Notes: generated from the sequence alone by a model not told the origin. DNA of 64,000 bases from SKVR01 sp046291875 (GCA_046291875.1 JBKBSF010000001.1:344300-408299); one strand, 5' to 3'. Counted from the stretch's first letter, positions 34,720 through 43,228 are shown. A program made the numbers and translations.

Positions 34720-36000
34720 ATCGAAATCATTTCCAATCCTCCCCGCGAGCAGTGGGAGGAGCTTTTGAAGCGTCCGGCAATGGATTCAGACTACCTGGAT
34801 CAAGCCGTTGAAGATATCTTCTTTGCCGTAAAACGCAATGGCGACCAGGCATTGAAGGATTTTACACGCACCTTCGACGGGGTGCAACTCACCACCCTTG
34901 AAGTGCCGGCCCGGGAGATCGATGCTGCAGAGCAGCAGGTAAGCCCTGCTTTGCAGCAGGCCATCCGCACCGCTGCGGCCAATATTGGCAAGTTCCACGC
35001 TGCACAGAAGTGCGAGCCCGTTATGCTGGAAACCTCTCCCGGTGTAAGGTGCTGGCAAAAGACAGTTCCTCTGCAACGCGTCGGGCTTTACATCCCTGGT
35101 GGCAGTGCACCTCTGTTCTCTTCGGTGCTGATGCTGGCTGTGCCCGCCCGTATTGCAGGTTGCCGGGAGATCATCCTGTGCACCCCTCCTTCAAAGGACG
35201 GAAAGGTAAACCCTGCCATCTTGTTTGCAGCAAAAATATCGGGAGTTACCCGTGTCTTTACCGTGGGAGGGGCCCAGGCCATTGCTGCCATGGCCTTTGG
35301 CACCGAAACCATTCCTGCGGTCAATAAGATCTTCGGGCCAGGCAATCAGTTTGTTACTGCTGCCAAGCAATCGGTGCAAAAGCTGGGGGTTGCCATCGAC
35401 CTTCCTGCCGGCCCTTCAGAGGTGCTGGTGATGGCCGATGAAACCGCCAATGCCACCTTTGTGGCCTCCGATTTGCTGTCGCAGGCCGAACATGGTGCCG
35501 ATAGCCAGGTAATCCTCCTTACTACCAGCAGGGAACTGGCAAAGGAAACCGTAATGCAGATGCAACAGCAAATGGTTCAGCTGCCCCGGAGAGATATCAT
35601 CGAACAAAGCCTGCAGTCGTGCAAGATCATCGTAATGGATTCGGTGGCCGAAATGGTGGATATGGTCAATGACTATGCCCCTGAGCACCTGATCATCTCC
35701 ATGACCAACACGGGTAAGGTGGCCGAGGCCATCGTAAACGCCGGATCGGTGTTCCTGGGGAACTATACTCCCGAAAGTGCAGGCGACTATGCTTCGGGCA
35801 CCAATCATACCCTGCCTACCAATGGCTTTGCCAAGGCCTACAGCGGGGTAAACCTCGACAGCTTTGTGCGCAAGATCACCTTCCAGGAGATTACCCCTGC
35901 AGGGCTGAAAGGATTGGGCGAAACCCTGCAGCAAATGGCCGAAGCCGAAAACCTCCAGGCACACAAACTGGCAGTGAGCGTAAGACTGGCGGCATTGTAA
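34708..36000 (+). CDS. hisD: Histidinol dehydrogenase
   Basis: This 430-residue protein starts at MNSTIEIISNPPREQ. It carries the HisD motifs RVGLYIPGGSAPLFSSVLML, VGGAQAIAAMAFGT, KIFGPGNQFVTAAKQ, DLPAGPSEVLVMADE, the zinc-site region SQAEHGADSQVIL and TPESAGDYASGTNHTLPT. HisD carries out the last two oxidations, histidinol to histidine, with NAD+ and zinc. An in-frame ATG at 34642 exists, but the family start is at 34708. The gene is followed by a palindromic-repeat cluster before hisC-hisB. Confidence 0.97.
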   Translation: MNSTIEIISNPPREQWEELLKRPAMDSDYLDQAVEDIFFAVKRNGDQALKDFTRTFDGVQLTTLEVPAREIDAAEQQVSPALQQAIRTAAANIGKFHAAQKCEPVMLETSPGVRCWQKTVPLQRVGLYIPGGSAPLFSSVLMLAVPARIAGCREIILCTPPSKDGKVNPAILFAAKISGVTRVFTVGGAQAIAAMAFGTETIPAVNKIFGPGNQFVTAAKQSVQKLGVAIDLPAGPSEVLVMADETANATFVASDLLSQAEHGADSQVILLTTSRELAKETVMQMQQQMVQLPRRDIIEQSLQSCKIIVMDSVAEMVDMVNDYAPEHLIISMTNTGKVAEAIVNAGSVFLGNYTPESAGDYASGTNHTLPTNGFAKAYSGVNLDSFVRKITFQEITPAGLKGLGETLQQMAEAENLQAHKLAVSVRLAAL

Positions 36001-36013
36001 TGCAAAGGCGCAT

Positions 36014-36250
36014 GAGCCTGTCGTATCCCTGGTGCCTGAGCTTGTCGTATCCCGGTGCCTGAGCCTGTCGAAGGCACAAGGTCAAAAGCACACAATCTGG
36101 TGCCTGAGCCTGTCGAAGGCACAAGGTCAAAAGCACACAATCTGGTGCCTGAGCCTGTCGAAGGCACAGTGTCATGATAATACGGCTCGAATACAACCCG
36201 GTCGCTTCGACAGGCTCAGCGACCAACCCCTGGTGCCTGTCCAAGGCACC
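36014..36250. repeat. Palindromic repeat cluster 1 (between hisD and hisC-hisB)
   Basis: Three perfect copies of a 23-base hairpin (arms GTGCCT and AGGCAC around loop GAGCCTGTCGA) start at 36055, 36100 and 36145. The period is exactly 45 bases, with identical 22-base spacers. One reversed copy with other arms (GGTCGCT and AGCGACC around TCGACAGGCTC) lies at 36200-36224. Degenerate copies lie at 36014, 36031 and 36232. The cluster fills the gap between two his genes and contains no gene of its own. Confidence 0.93.
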
Positions 36251-36296
36251 ACCCCTCAAAGTGAACCAGAAAGCAAATTCAAATAAAACGATACAA

Positions 36297-37973
36297 ATGA
36301 ACCCAAATAGCGCAGAAAAACTGGCCCGGCAGGCCATCCTCAGCCTGAAACCCTACAGCTCGGCAAGGGAAGAGTTTCCCGGCAACGAGGGGATCTTTCT
36401 CGATGCCAACGAAAGCCCCTACAACAAGCCCCTGAACCGGTACCCCGATCCGTTTCAGAAAAAGCTCAGGCAACGGCTGGCACAGCTCAAAGGGATAAGT
36501 ACCGAAAACATCATTGTGGGAAATGGCTCCGATGAAACCATCGACCTGCTTTTTCGCACCTTTTGCGAGCCCGGCGCCGACCATGTGTTGTCGGTTTCAC
36601 CCACCTACGGCATGTACCAGGTGAGCGCTGCCATCAACGGTGTGGAATACCGAAGCATCGAACTCAATGCCGATTTCAGTTTGCCGGTAGATCAATTGCT
36701 GGCATTGGCCAATACACAAACCAAAATGATCTGGATCTGCTCGCCCAACAACCCCACGGGCAACCGTTTTGCCGATGAAGACATCCGCAGATTGTTGCGC
36801 CAGTTCCAGGGTCTGGTGATCGTGGACGAGGCCTATGTGGATTTCTCTTCGGGGCAGTCGTGGTCAGGGGCATTGGCAGATTATCCCAACCTGGTGGTGC
36901 TGCAAACCCTCTCCAAGGCGTGGGGGCTGGCAGCCATACGGCTGGGGATGGCCTTTGCTTCGCCTGAGATCATCGCATTGATGATGAAGGTAAAACCTCC
37001 CTACAACGTGAATACCTTAACCCAGGAGAAAGCCCTGCAGGCTCTTTCCGAACCGCAGAAAACCCTCCAGAGGGTTCAGGAGATCGTGTCGGAGCGGGAG
37101 CGCCTGCTCAAAGAGCTGGCGGCACTGCCCTGGGTAAAGGAAACCTTGCCCTCCGATGCCAACTTCTTCCTCATCAGGGTTGAAGAGCCCGATGCTATTT
37201 ACGACAAGCTTGTGCAGCGGGGTGTGATTGTACGCAACCGCTCACGCGAACCTCTCTGCCAGGGTTGTCTGCGTATTGCAGTGGGTACTCCCCTGCAAAA
37301 CAACTACCTGCTGGAGGTGATGCGCGACATCGACAACCCCAATCCCCAGCTGCCCGCCAACTGGAATGCCCTGGCCGACTGGCTGGTAAACCCTGGTCGT
37401 GTGGCAGTGCGCCAGCGCCAGACTAAGGAAACCGATATCCGTGTGGAGCTCAACCTGGATGGCAACGGTAAAGCCGAAGTGAGCACCGGGCTGGGATTCT
37501 TCGACCATATGCTCGACCAGATTGCCCGACACAGCGGTTGCGACCTGGTAGTGAAAGTTGCAGGAGATTTGCATGTGGATGAACACCACACCCTCGAAGA
37601 TACAGCCATTGCTTTGGGTGAAGCGTTCAACGATGCACTGGGCAATAAGATGGGGATTGAACGCTACGGCTTTGCATTGCCCATGGACGATTGCGCTGCC
37701 ATGGTGCTGCTCGATTTTGGCGGACGGCCCGAACTGGTGTGGAAAGCAAAGTTCAAACGCGAAAAGGTTGGAGAGCTGCCCACCGAAATGTTTGAGCATT
37801 TCTTCAAATCATTTGCCGTTGGGGCACGGTGCAACCTCTACATCAAAGCCAAAGGCAAAAATGAACACCATAAGATCGAAGCCATTTTCAAAGCCCTGGC
37901 ACGGGCCATACGTATGGCCATCAAACGTGAGCAAGGAGCCGACTTTTTGCCCAGCACCAAGGGGATGCTTTAA
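36297..37973 (+). CDS. hisC/hisB: Histidinol-phosphate aminotransferase fused to imidazoleglycerol-phosphate dehydratase
   Basis: This is one continuous 558-residue frame. Residues 1-350 are HisC, a PLP aminotransferase (FLDANESPYNKPLNRYPDP, VGNGSDETIDLL, CSPNNPTGNRF, VDEAYVDFS, PLP lysine in TLSKAWGLAAIRLG, LRIAVGTP). Residues about 370-558 are the HisB dehydratase (TKETDIRVELNLDGNG, GFFDHMLDQIARHSG, DEHHTLEDTAIALGEA, NEHHKIEAIFKALARA, LPSTKGML). The linker PANWNALADWLVNPGR resembles the inter-domain linker of bifunctional HisB, yet the HAD phosphatase domain is absent. The enzyme covers the dehydratase and aminotransferase steps. Confidence 0.95.
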   Translation: MNPNSAEKLARQAILSLKPYSSAREEFPGNEGIFLDANESPYNKPLNRYPDPFQKKLRQRLAQLKGISTENIIVGNGSDETIDLLFRTFCEPGADHVLSVSPTYGMYQVSAAINGVEYRSIELNADFSLPVDQLLALANTQTKMIWICSPNNPTGNRFADEDIRRLLRQFQGLVIVDEAYVDFSSGQSWSGALADYPNLVVLQTLSKAWGLAAIRLGMAFASPEIIALMMKVKPPYNVNTLTQEKALQALSEPQKTLQRVQEIVSERERLLKELAALPWVKETLPSDANFFLIRVEEPDAIYDKLVQRGVIVRNRSREPLCQGCLRIAVGTPLQNNYLLEVMRDIDNPNPQLPANWNALADWLVNPGRVAVRQRQTKETDIRVELNLDGNGKAEVSTGLGFFDHMLDQIARHSGCDLVVKVAGDLHVDEHHTLEDTAIALGEAFNDALGNKMGIERYGFALPMDDCAAMVLLDFGGRPELVWKAKFKREKVGELPTEMFEHFFKSFAVGARCNLYIKAKGKNEHHKIEAIFKALARAIRMAIKREQGADFLPSTKGML

Positions 37974-38035
37974 GATGTTTATTTGTTGAATCGTTTATTG
38001 CTGGGGGCCCCGCCCGAAGTCTTGATTTTTCTGGA

Positions 38036-38059
38036 TTGAATTGTTGAATTGTTGAATTG
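38036..38059 (+). repeat. Three tandem copies of an 8-base unit before hisH
   Basis: TTGAATTG is repeated three times directly upstream of the hisH ATG (38065). It may affect hisH translation by changing spacing if copy number varies. Confidence 0.85.
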
Positions 38060-38064
38060 ATATT

Positions 38065-38670
38065 ATGACCATAGCTATTATTAAGTACAATGCCGGCAAC
38101 ATCCGCTCGGTGAGCAATGCCCTCAACCGCCTGGGGGTTGAACACGCCATTACCGACAATCCTGATCAGATTGTGGCGGCCGATGGAGTGATATTCCCCG
38201 GAGTGGGAGAGGCTTCCACCACAATGGCCTATCTCAGCGAGAAAGGGCTCGATGTGCTTATCCGCCAGCTGAAACAGCCCGTACTGGGTATTTGCCTGGG
38301 CATGCAGCTCATGTGCAGCTGGTCGCAGGAGGGTGATACTCCCTGCCTTGGGATTTTCGATCTGCCCGTAAAGCGCTTCGATATCGGCCTGAAGATCCCT
38401 CACATGGGATGGAACAGCCTCCAGCAGGTGAAAGAACCTTTGTTTGCACCCCACATCGAAGGGCAGTTTGTATACTTTGTACACAGCTACTATGTGCCTG
38501 TGGCCAAAGAAACGGCAGCCCTGGCACACTACGGCATACCCTTCAGTGCTGCACTGCAGAAAGATAACTTCTTTGCTACACAGTTTCACCCCGAAAAGAG
38601 CGGCGATGCAGGAGAGAAGATTCTGAAAGGTTTTCTTGAAATCGTACAAACCTCAAAACCGAATCCATGA
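38065..38670 (+). CDS. hisH: Imidazole glycerol phosphate synthase glutaminase subunit
   Basis: This 201-residue class I glutamine amidotransferase has AIIKYNAGNIRSVSNAL, the oxyanion strand PGVGEASTTM, nucleophile Cys in LGICLGMQLMCSWSQEG (residue about 78), VYFVHSYYV, and the catalytic His/Glu in ATQFHPEKS. It supplies ammonia to HisF. Its stop codon overlaps the hisA start by four bases, so the two are coupled. Confidence 0.97.
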   Translation: MTIAIIKYNAGNIRSVSNALNRLGVEHAITDNPDQIVAADGVIFPGVGEASTTMAYLSEKGLDVLIRQLKQPVLGICLGMQLMCSWSQEGDTPCLGIFDLPVKRFDIGLKIPHMGWNSLQQVKEPLFAPHIEGQFVYFVHSYYVPVAKETAALAHYGIPFSAALQKDNFFATQFHPEKSGDAGEKILKGFLEIVQTSKPNP

Positions 38671-39389
38671 TAATTATTCCCGCCATAGATCTGATGGACA
38701 ACCAGTGCGTGCGCCTGGAACAAGGTGATTTTGAAAAACAAACCGTTTACAGCTCCGATCCGGTGCAGATGGCTCAGTATTTCGTGCGAATGGGCTTCAC
38801 CCACCTGCATATGGTGGATCTGGATGGGGCACGCCAGAAAATGCCTGTACACCTGCCTGTACTGCGCAATGTTTCGGCAACTGCTCCCCTTTTTGTGGAT
38901 TTCAGCGGAGGGATCCGCAGCCAGCAACAGGCCCGGGAGGCATTTAGTATGGGTGCATCTGCAATTACCCTGGGCAGTATGGCCGTCAATGACCCCGAAA
39001 CCACACTGGCCATCCTTCGCGAATTCGGTGCCGAAAAGGTGATTCTGGGCGCAGATGTAAAAGGAGAAAATATTGCTACCGCTGGCTGGCTGGAAGAAAG
39101 CAACCGCGATATCTTTTCGTTCCTTGATTTCTGGCTTACCCAGGGGTTCTGCAAAGTGATGATCACCGATGTGGCCAAAGATGGCATGATGCAGGGCCCT
39201 TCCATGGAACTGTACCGCAAGGTACTGCAACGTTTCCCAACCATCCGGCTCATTGCCAGTGGAGGTATAGCAACCATTAAGGATATCGCAGACCTGCAAG
39301 AGATCGGGTGCTATGGTGCCATCACTGGTAAGGCTTTGTATGAAGGCAAAATCGGAATGGATGAGATTGCCATGTTTTTGAAAAAGTAA
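38667..39389 (+). CDS. hisA: ProFAR isomerase
   Basis: This 240-residue TIM barrel has IIPAIDLMDNQCVRLEQGDF with the catalytic Asp near residue 8, HLHMVDLDGARQ, FSGGIRSQQQAREAF, FCKVMITDVAKDGMMQGPS with the second catalytic Asp, and IASGGIATIKDIADL. It isomerises ProFAR to PRFAR. It overlaps hisH by four bases; a 121-base gap without clear signals separates it from hisF. Confidence 0.97.
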   Translation: MIIIPAIDLMDNQCVRLEQGDFEKQTVYSSDPVQMAQYFVRMGFTHLHMVDLDGARQKMPVHLPVLRNVSATAPLFVDFSGGIRSQQQAREAFSMGASAITLGSMAVNDPETTLAILREFGAEKVILGADVKGENIATAGWLEESNRDIFSFLDFWLTQGFCKVMITDVAKDGMMQGPSMELYRKVLQRFPTIRLIASGGIATIKDIADLQEIGCYGAITGKALYEGKIGMDEIAMFLKK

Positions 39390-39510
39390 AAAATAATTAT
39401 GCTGAACAACCGCATTAAACATGAGGAAAAGCAACATTCACGAAGGGGTTTGTTTATGGCTGACCCATTACGATCATACTTTGCCTTCATTGCGGTTTTA
39501 AACCCATCCT

Positions 39511-40272
39511 ATGAACAACTTAGCAAAACGAATCATCCCTTGTCTTGATATTCGCGACGGACGAACGGTAAAAGGGATCAATTTTGTAGACATCCGTGAT
39601 GCCGGAGATCCGGTGGAGCTGGCCCAGCGCTATTCGCAGCAGGGTGCCGATGAGCTGGTATTTCTGGATATAACGGCATCGCACGAGAAGCGCAAGCTGC
39701 TCAAGGCCCTGGTGGAGAAAGTAGCTGCCAGCATCAGCATCCCTTTTACTGTGGGGGGCGGTGTGTCGGAACTGCAGGATGCCGATGTGCTGCTGTCGGC
39801 CGGTGCGGATAAAATCTCTGTCAATTCCGCTGCCATTTTGCGTCCTCCTCTTATTGATGAACTGGCCAAACAATTCGGGAGCCAGTTTGTGGTGGTGGCC
39901 ATCGATGCCCGCCTGGAGAACGGGCAGTGGCAGGTGTACCGCAACGGGGGGCGTATCCCCACCGGGCGCGAGTTGTTCGAATATGCCCGCGAGATGCAGC
40001 AACGGGGTGCCGGCGAGATCCTGTGGACTTCCATGAACCACGATGGCACCCAGAATGGTTTTGCCAACGAAACCCTGCGCGAGCTTGGGCAGCTGCTCAA
40101 TATTCCCCTGATCGCTTCGGGCGGTGCCGGCACAAAGCAGCACTTTGCCGATGCCTTTACCTTAGGCCAGGCAGACGCAGCACTTGCCGCCAGCGTATTT
40201 CACTACGATACCATCCCCATTCCCACACTGAAGCGTTTTCTGCAAGAACAGGGGATCAAGGTGCGGAGTTGA
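39511..40272 (+). CDS. hisF: Imidazole glycerol phosphate synthase cyclase subunit
   Basis: This 253-residue TIM barrel has RIIPCLDIRDGRTVKGINF with the catalytic Asp near residue 12, LVFLDITASHEKR, FTVGGGVSELQDADVL, ADKISVNSAAI, GAGEILWTSMNHDGTQNGF with the second catalytic Asp, and LIASGGAGTKQHFADAF. It makes imidazole-glycerol phosphate and AICAR with ammonia from HisH. The repeat and GIY-YIG insertion follows it. Confidence 0.97.
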   Translation: MNNLAKRIIPCLDIRDGRTVKGINFVDIRDAGDPVELAQRYSQQGADELVFLDITASHEKRKLLKALVEKVAASISIPFTVGGGVSELQDADVLLSAGADKISVNSAAILRPPLIDELAKQFGSQFVVVAIDARLENGQWQVYRNGGRIPTGRELFEYAREMQQRGAGEILWTSMNHDGTQNGFANETLRELGQLLNIPLIASGGAGTKQHFADAFTLGQADAALAASVFHYDTIPIPTLKRFLQEQGIKVRS

Positions 40273-40296
40273 TTAACTTTAATAACATAAAAGTCT

Positions 40297-40563
40297 GGTG
40301 CCTGAGCTTGTGGAGACCGGTGCCTGAGCCTGTCGAAGGCACAGTATCATGATGAAACTGTTCGAATACCACCCGGTCGCTTCGACAGGCTCAGCGACCA
40401 ACTCCTGGTGCCTGAGCCTGTCGAAGGCACAAGGTCAAAACCCATAACCCGTTGCCTGAGCTTGTCGAAGGCACAGTATTATGATGAAACTGTTTTGAAT
40501 ACTACCCGGTCGCTTCGACAGGCTCAGCGACCAAAATCCGGTGCCTGAGCCTGTCGAAGGCAC
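40297..40563. repeat. Palindromic repeat cluster 2, left of the GIY-YIG gene
   Basis: Forward hairpins (arms GTGCCT and AGGCAC, loop GAGCCTGTCGA) lie at 40320, 40408, 40451 (one arm base and one loop base changed) and 40541. Reversed hairpins (arms GGTCGCT and AGCGACC, loop TCGACAGGCTC) lie at 40375 and 40508. A hybrid copy ending GTGGAGACC is at 40297. Forward and reversed copies mostly alternate with about 88-base units, so adjacent copies can also pair with each other into a long hairpin. Confidence 0.93.
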
Positions 40564-40592
40564 ATCAAGTCAAATGCCTACAATCAAAAAAA

Positions 40593-40889
40593 ATGAAAGG
40601 ATTTATGTATATTTTGGAATGCGGAGATGGAAGCTATTACACAGGAAGTACAAATGACTTGGATCTCAGACTGAAACAACATCAAATGGGTGAGGGATCA
40701 AATCATACAAAAAAGCGACTTCCAGTGAAACTGGTTTACTATGAAGAATTTCAAAGAATAGATGACGCTTTTTTAAGAGAAAAGCAGGTGCAGGGTTGGA
40801 ATCGAAAGAAAAAAGAAGCCTTAATCAGAGGAAAACCCGAAGACTTGCCTAACCTTTCGAAAAGCGAAAATAAAACTGAGGGCCTTTGA
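40593..40889 (+). CDS. GIY-YIG nuclease family protein embedded in palindromic repeats
   Basis: This 98-residue single-domain GIY-YIG protein resembles the small UPF0213-like group. Motifs are FMYILECGDGSYYTGSTNDL (the GIY and YIG strands), LRLKQHQMGEGSNHTKK with the conserved Arg, LVYYEEFQ, and AFLREKQVQGWNRKKKEALI, which holds the metal-binding Glu. GIY-YIG domains cut DNA with one metal ion; group I intron and homing endonucleases and UvrC use this fold. The gene is AT-richer than the his genes and lies between hisF and hisIE. It is bounded on both sides by near-identical palindromic repeats. A link with repeat spread is an inference. Confidence 0.93.
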   Translation: MKGFMYILECGDGSYYTGSTNDLDLRLKQHQMGEGSNHTKKRLPVKLVYYEEFQRIDDAFLREKQVQGWNRKKKEALIRGKPEDLPNLSKSENKTEGL

Positions 40890-40894
40890 ATTCC

Positions 40895-41197
40895 GATGCC
40901 TGAACCTGTCGAGTTCCGGTGCCTGAGCCTGTGGAGACCGTTGCCTGAGCCTGTCGAAGGCACAGTTTTATGATGATACAGTTCGAATATTACCCAGTCG
41001 CTTCGACAGGCTCAGCGACCAACCCCTGGTGCCTGAGCCTGTCGAAGGCACAGTATCATGATGAAACTGTTTTGAATACTACCCGGTCGCTTCGACAGGC
41101 TCAGCGACCAACCCCTGGTGCCTGAGCCTGTCGAAGGCACAGTATCATGATGAAACTGTTCAAATACCACCCGGTCGCTTCGACAGGCTCAGCGACC
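40895..41197. repeat. Palindromic repeat cluster 3, right of the GIY-YIG gene
   Basis: Degenerate copies are at 40895 and 40918 (the latter again ending GTGGAGACC). Forward hairpins are at 40940, 41029 and 41118; reversed hairpins at 40996, 41085 and 41173. The period is 89 bases. The stretch 40918-41051 matches 40297-40430 over 134 aligned bases at roughly nine in ten positions, making a long direct repeat on both sides of the GIY-YIG gene. Confidence 0.93.
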
Positions 41198-41253
41198 AAA
41201 ATCTGTGTTGGCCTTTTCAGCGATACATCTTAAAACAATAAAGAAGATCAAAT

Positions 41254-41850
41254 ATGAAAAATATCAATTTCACCAAACTCAATGGCCTGGTGCCTGCCAT
41301 TATACAAGAGCCTGTGGGAGGCAAGGTACTCATGACCGGCTTCATGAATCAGGAAGCCTTTGACATTACGCAGCAAACCGGGAAGGTGACCTTCTTCAGC
41401 CGCAGCCGCAACACCCTTTGGACCAAAGGCGAAACCAGCGGCAACTTCCTGCTGGTGAAGGAGATTCTGGCCGATTGCGACCAGGATACTCTTCTGATCT
41501 ATGCTGAACCTGCAGGTCCTGTATGCCACACAGGTACCCCTACCTGCTTCGATGGCGATCCGGGTCCGGGCCTGGCATTCCTTTCGCAGCTGGAAAAAGT
41601 GATACAAGGGCGCAAGGGGCAATCGGCAGATACCTCTTACACCGCTCGTCTGTTTGAGAAGGGGCTGCCACGCATTGCCCAGAAGGTGGGCGAAGAGGCA
41701 GTGGAGTGTGTTATCGAAGCCATGAAAGGCGACAAGGAGAAGTTTAAGGAAGAGGCAGCCGATCTACTCTACCACCTGATCGTTTTGCTGGCACAACAGG
41801 ATTTACAACTGCAGGAAGTGATTGACGTATTGCGCGGGCGGCATAAATAG
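41254..41850 (+). CDS. hisIE: Bifunctional PR-AMP cyclohydrolase / PR-ATP pyrophosphatase
   Basis: This 198-residue protein has an N-terminal HisI domain (VLMTGFMNQEAFDITQQTGK, FFSRSRNTLWTKGETSGN, DCDQDTLLIYAEPAGPVCHT with zinc-binding Cys and Asp). A C-terminal HisE domain follows (SYTARLFEKGLPRIAQKVGE, EAVECVIEAMKGD, EEAADLLYHL). It performs steps two and three of histidine synthesis. It is the last gene of the operon, separated from hisF by about 980 bases of repeats and the GIY-YIG gene. Its stop lies 8 bases from a convergent gene. Confidence 0.97.
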   Translation: MKNINFTKLNGLVPAIIQEPVGGKVLMTGFMNQEAFDITQQTGKVTFFSRSRNTLWTKGETSGNFLLVKEILADCDQDTLLIYAEPAGPVCHTGTPTCFDGDPGPGLAFLSQLEKVIQGRKGQSADTSYTARLFEKGLPRIAQKVGEEAVECVIEAMKGDKEKFKEEAADLLYHLIVLLAQQDLQLQEVIDVLRGRHK

Positions 41851-41858
41851 CTCCGGGG

Positions 41859-42515
41859 CTACCAGCCTATTCCCACACGACCTCCCACCACATACAGGAA
41901 ACCCCTGAAGTTGTAGCTGAACACATCGCCCGTGTCGTGGATCAAAACAATATCCGATGGAATGGTCTGTTCCGACCATCGCAGACCCACCCCCATAAAC
42001 AGGTCGATCAAGAGATGTCTGTTCAGGATGGTCTGGTAACCCAGTGTCCCTTTCAGGGTAAAGGAATGGGTTTGCCGGTCCCACACACGGGCGTTGTAAT
42101 CGTAATAGGTAAGCCCGTTTTCCATGTATTCGTTCCAGCTGTCGCCCCGGTGTCTGAGTTGCAGGTAACGATAGCCAGCCCCTGCCGACAGGTAAAAGCC
42201 TTCGGGTTCGGGCTGGTCGAGCAAAAAGTGGCGCAAAAACACTTCCATCCCCATGCCTTTCATGCCATAGAGGTCGTAGTTTCCAAAATAGTTTCCTCTC
42301 TGACCCCGGTAGTATAGGGTAGGGGCAAGGGTAATCCATTGGTTCTGGCGGGGCAGGCGTTTGTCGATCTCGATTCGTACCCCATTGTCAAACAGGTGTT
42401 GGGGTACCCCCATGATAAGGGTGCGGTGCTTATGAGCAAGAGTATCCTGGCTGCCTTTGAGGGTTGCCGGGATCGACACCATTGTCATAGCTATGATAAA
42501 TATAAATTTTTGCAT
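41859..42515 (-). CDS. Putative outer-membrane beta-barrel protein
   Basis: This 218-residue protein has a signal peptide (FIFIIAMTMVSIPATLKGS). The body is made of alternating-residue strands with many Tyr, Gly and Arg turns: NGVRIEIDKRL, WITLAPTLYYRGQ, LSAGAGYRYLQLRHRGDS, FLYVVGGRVGIGW. The overall plan, N-terminal 'hold' strand plus small barrel, is shared with the protein at 42587-43225, so the two are likely paralogues. No named family can be assigned with confidence. It is the last gene of a four-gene reverse-strand operon. Confidence 0.75.
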   Translation of the reverse strand: MQKFIFIIAMTMVSIPATLKGSQDTLAHKHRTLIMGVPQHLFDNGVRIEIDKRLPRQNQWITLAPTLYYRGQRGNYFGNYDLYGMKGMGMEVFLRHFLLDQPEPEGFYLSAGAGYRYLQLRHRGDSWNEYMENGLTYYDYNARVWDRQTHSFTLKGTLGYQTILNRHLLIDLFMGVGLRWSEQTIPSDIVLIHDTGDVFSYNFRGFLYVVGGRVGIGW

Positions 42516-42586
42516 TCGTTTCCGATTTAGGATTTTTAAAAAACGAGGTTACTGCATAAAGCTGTTTCCAGCTTTCGAAGCCATCA

Positions 42587-43225
42587 TCAGCGCCTGTGTC
42601 CGGTTGCTATGCCCAGACGTATGCCCAGTAGCATGATAGATCCGCTGTATCCCGGGTCCCAGTAATTGTTGTTGAAGCGTTTCTCTCCATTGCCCGAAAA
42701 TCTGAAATCGGCATGCCTTATTCCCAAGCCGGTATACAGATCGACGTGTGCTATGCCTGAGGTAAATGCCATCAGGCCTATGGTTACCTCTCCCCCCCAG
42801 CGGTTGATCATGGTTCGACCCTCGGAGCTTACCCCCAATTCGCGGTGGTTGTATTGCAGGTCGTGATAATGCCACACGAAACCATAGCTGATATAGTAGG
42901 GAGAGTGTCCGAAGGTTATACCCCCCGGGTAAAAGCGATGACTCAGGTGCAACCCTACCCCTCGGTGAGTTTTAAAGTTGGCGCCGGAGAACGCATCGGA
43001 GTTGGAGTTGTTGTCGCGCAGATAAACGATGGGTGAGATTACGACCCAGTTTTTTTTATCCACCTTACGGTCAAAATCGATCCGTAGTCCGTTTGCAGTA
43101 AGAAAAAACGGTTGTACCGAAACCAAGGATATGGCATTGTTTCTCTTCTCTGTTTCTTGCTGCTGGGCGCGTAGCGAGCTGAAACCGCACAGACTTATGA
43201 GCAGTAAAATATAAATTTTATTCAT
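42587..43225 (-). CDS. Putative outer-membrane beta-barrel protein, paralogue of the next gene
   Basis: This 212-residue protein has a signal peptide (IYILLLISLCGFSSLRAQ). Strand pattern and order match the neighbour at 41859: NGLRIDFDRKVDKKNWVVIS then PIVYLRDN, RGVGLHLSHRFYPG, ISYGFVWHYHDLQYNH, DLYTGLGIRHADF and ending LLGIRLGIATG. It is probably a small surface barrel. It lies three bases after a LVIVD-repeat gene, so it is co-transcribed. Confidence 0.75.
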   Translation of the reverse strand: MNKIYILLLISLCGFSSLRAQQQETEKRNNAISLVSVQPFFLTANGLRIDFDRKVDKKNWVVISPIVYLRDNNSNSDAFSGANFKTHRGVGLHLSHRFYPGGITFGHSPYYISYGFVWHYHDLQYNHRELGVSSEGRTMINRWGGEVTIGLMAFTSGIAHVDLYTGLGIRHADFRFSGNGEKRFNNNYWDPGYSGSIMLLGIRLGIATGHRR

Positions 43226-43228
43226 GGT

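Noticed and set aside
36055..36167. Regularly spaced repeat that could be taken for a CRISPR array
   Set aside because: The three 22-base spacers are identical, the repeat is a short hairpin seen elsewhere in inverted orientation, and no cas gene is near.
36014..36250. Short plus and minus frames through the repeat cluster giving repeated peptides
   Set aside because: They stay open only because the 45-base period is a multiple of three; no start signals or conserved product support translation.
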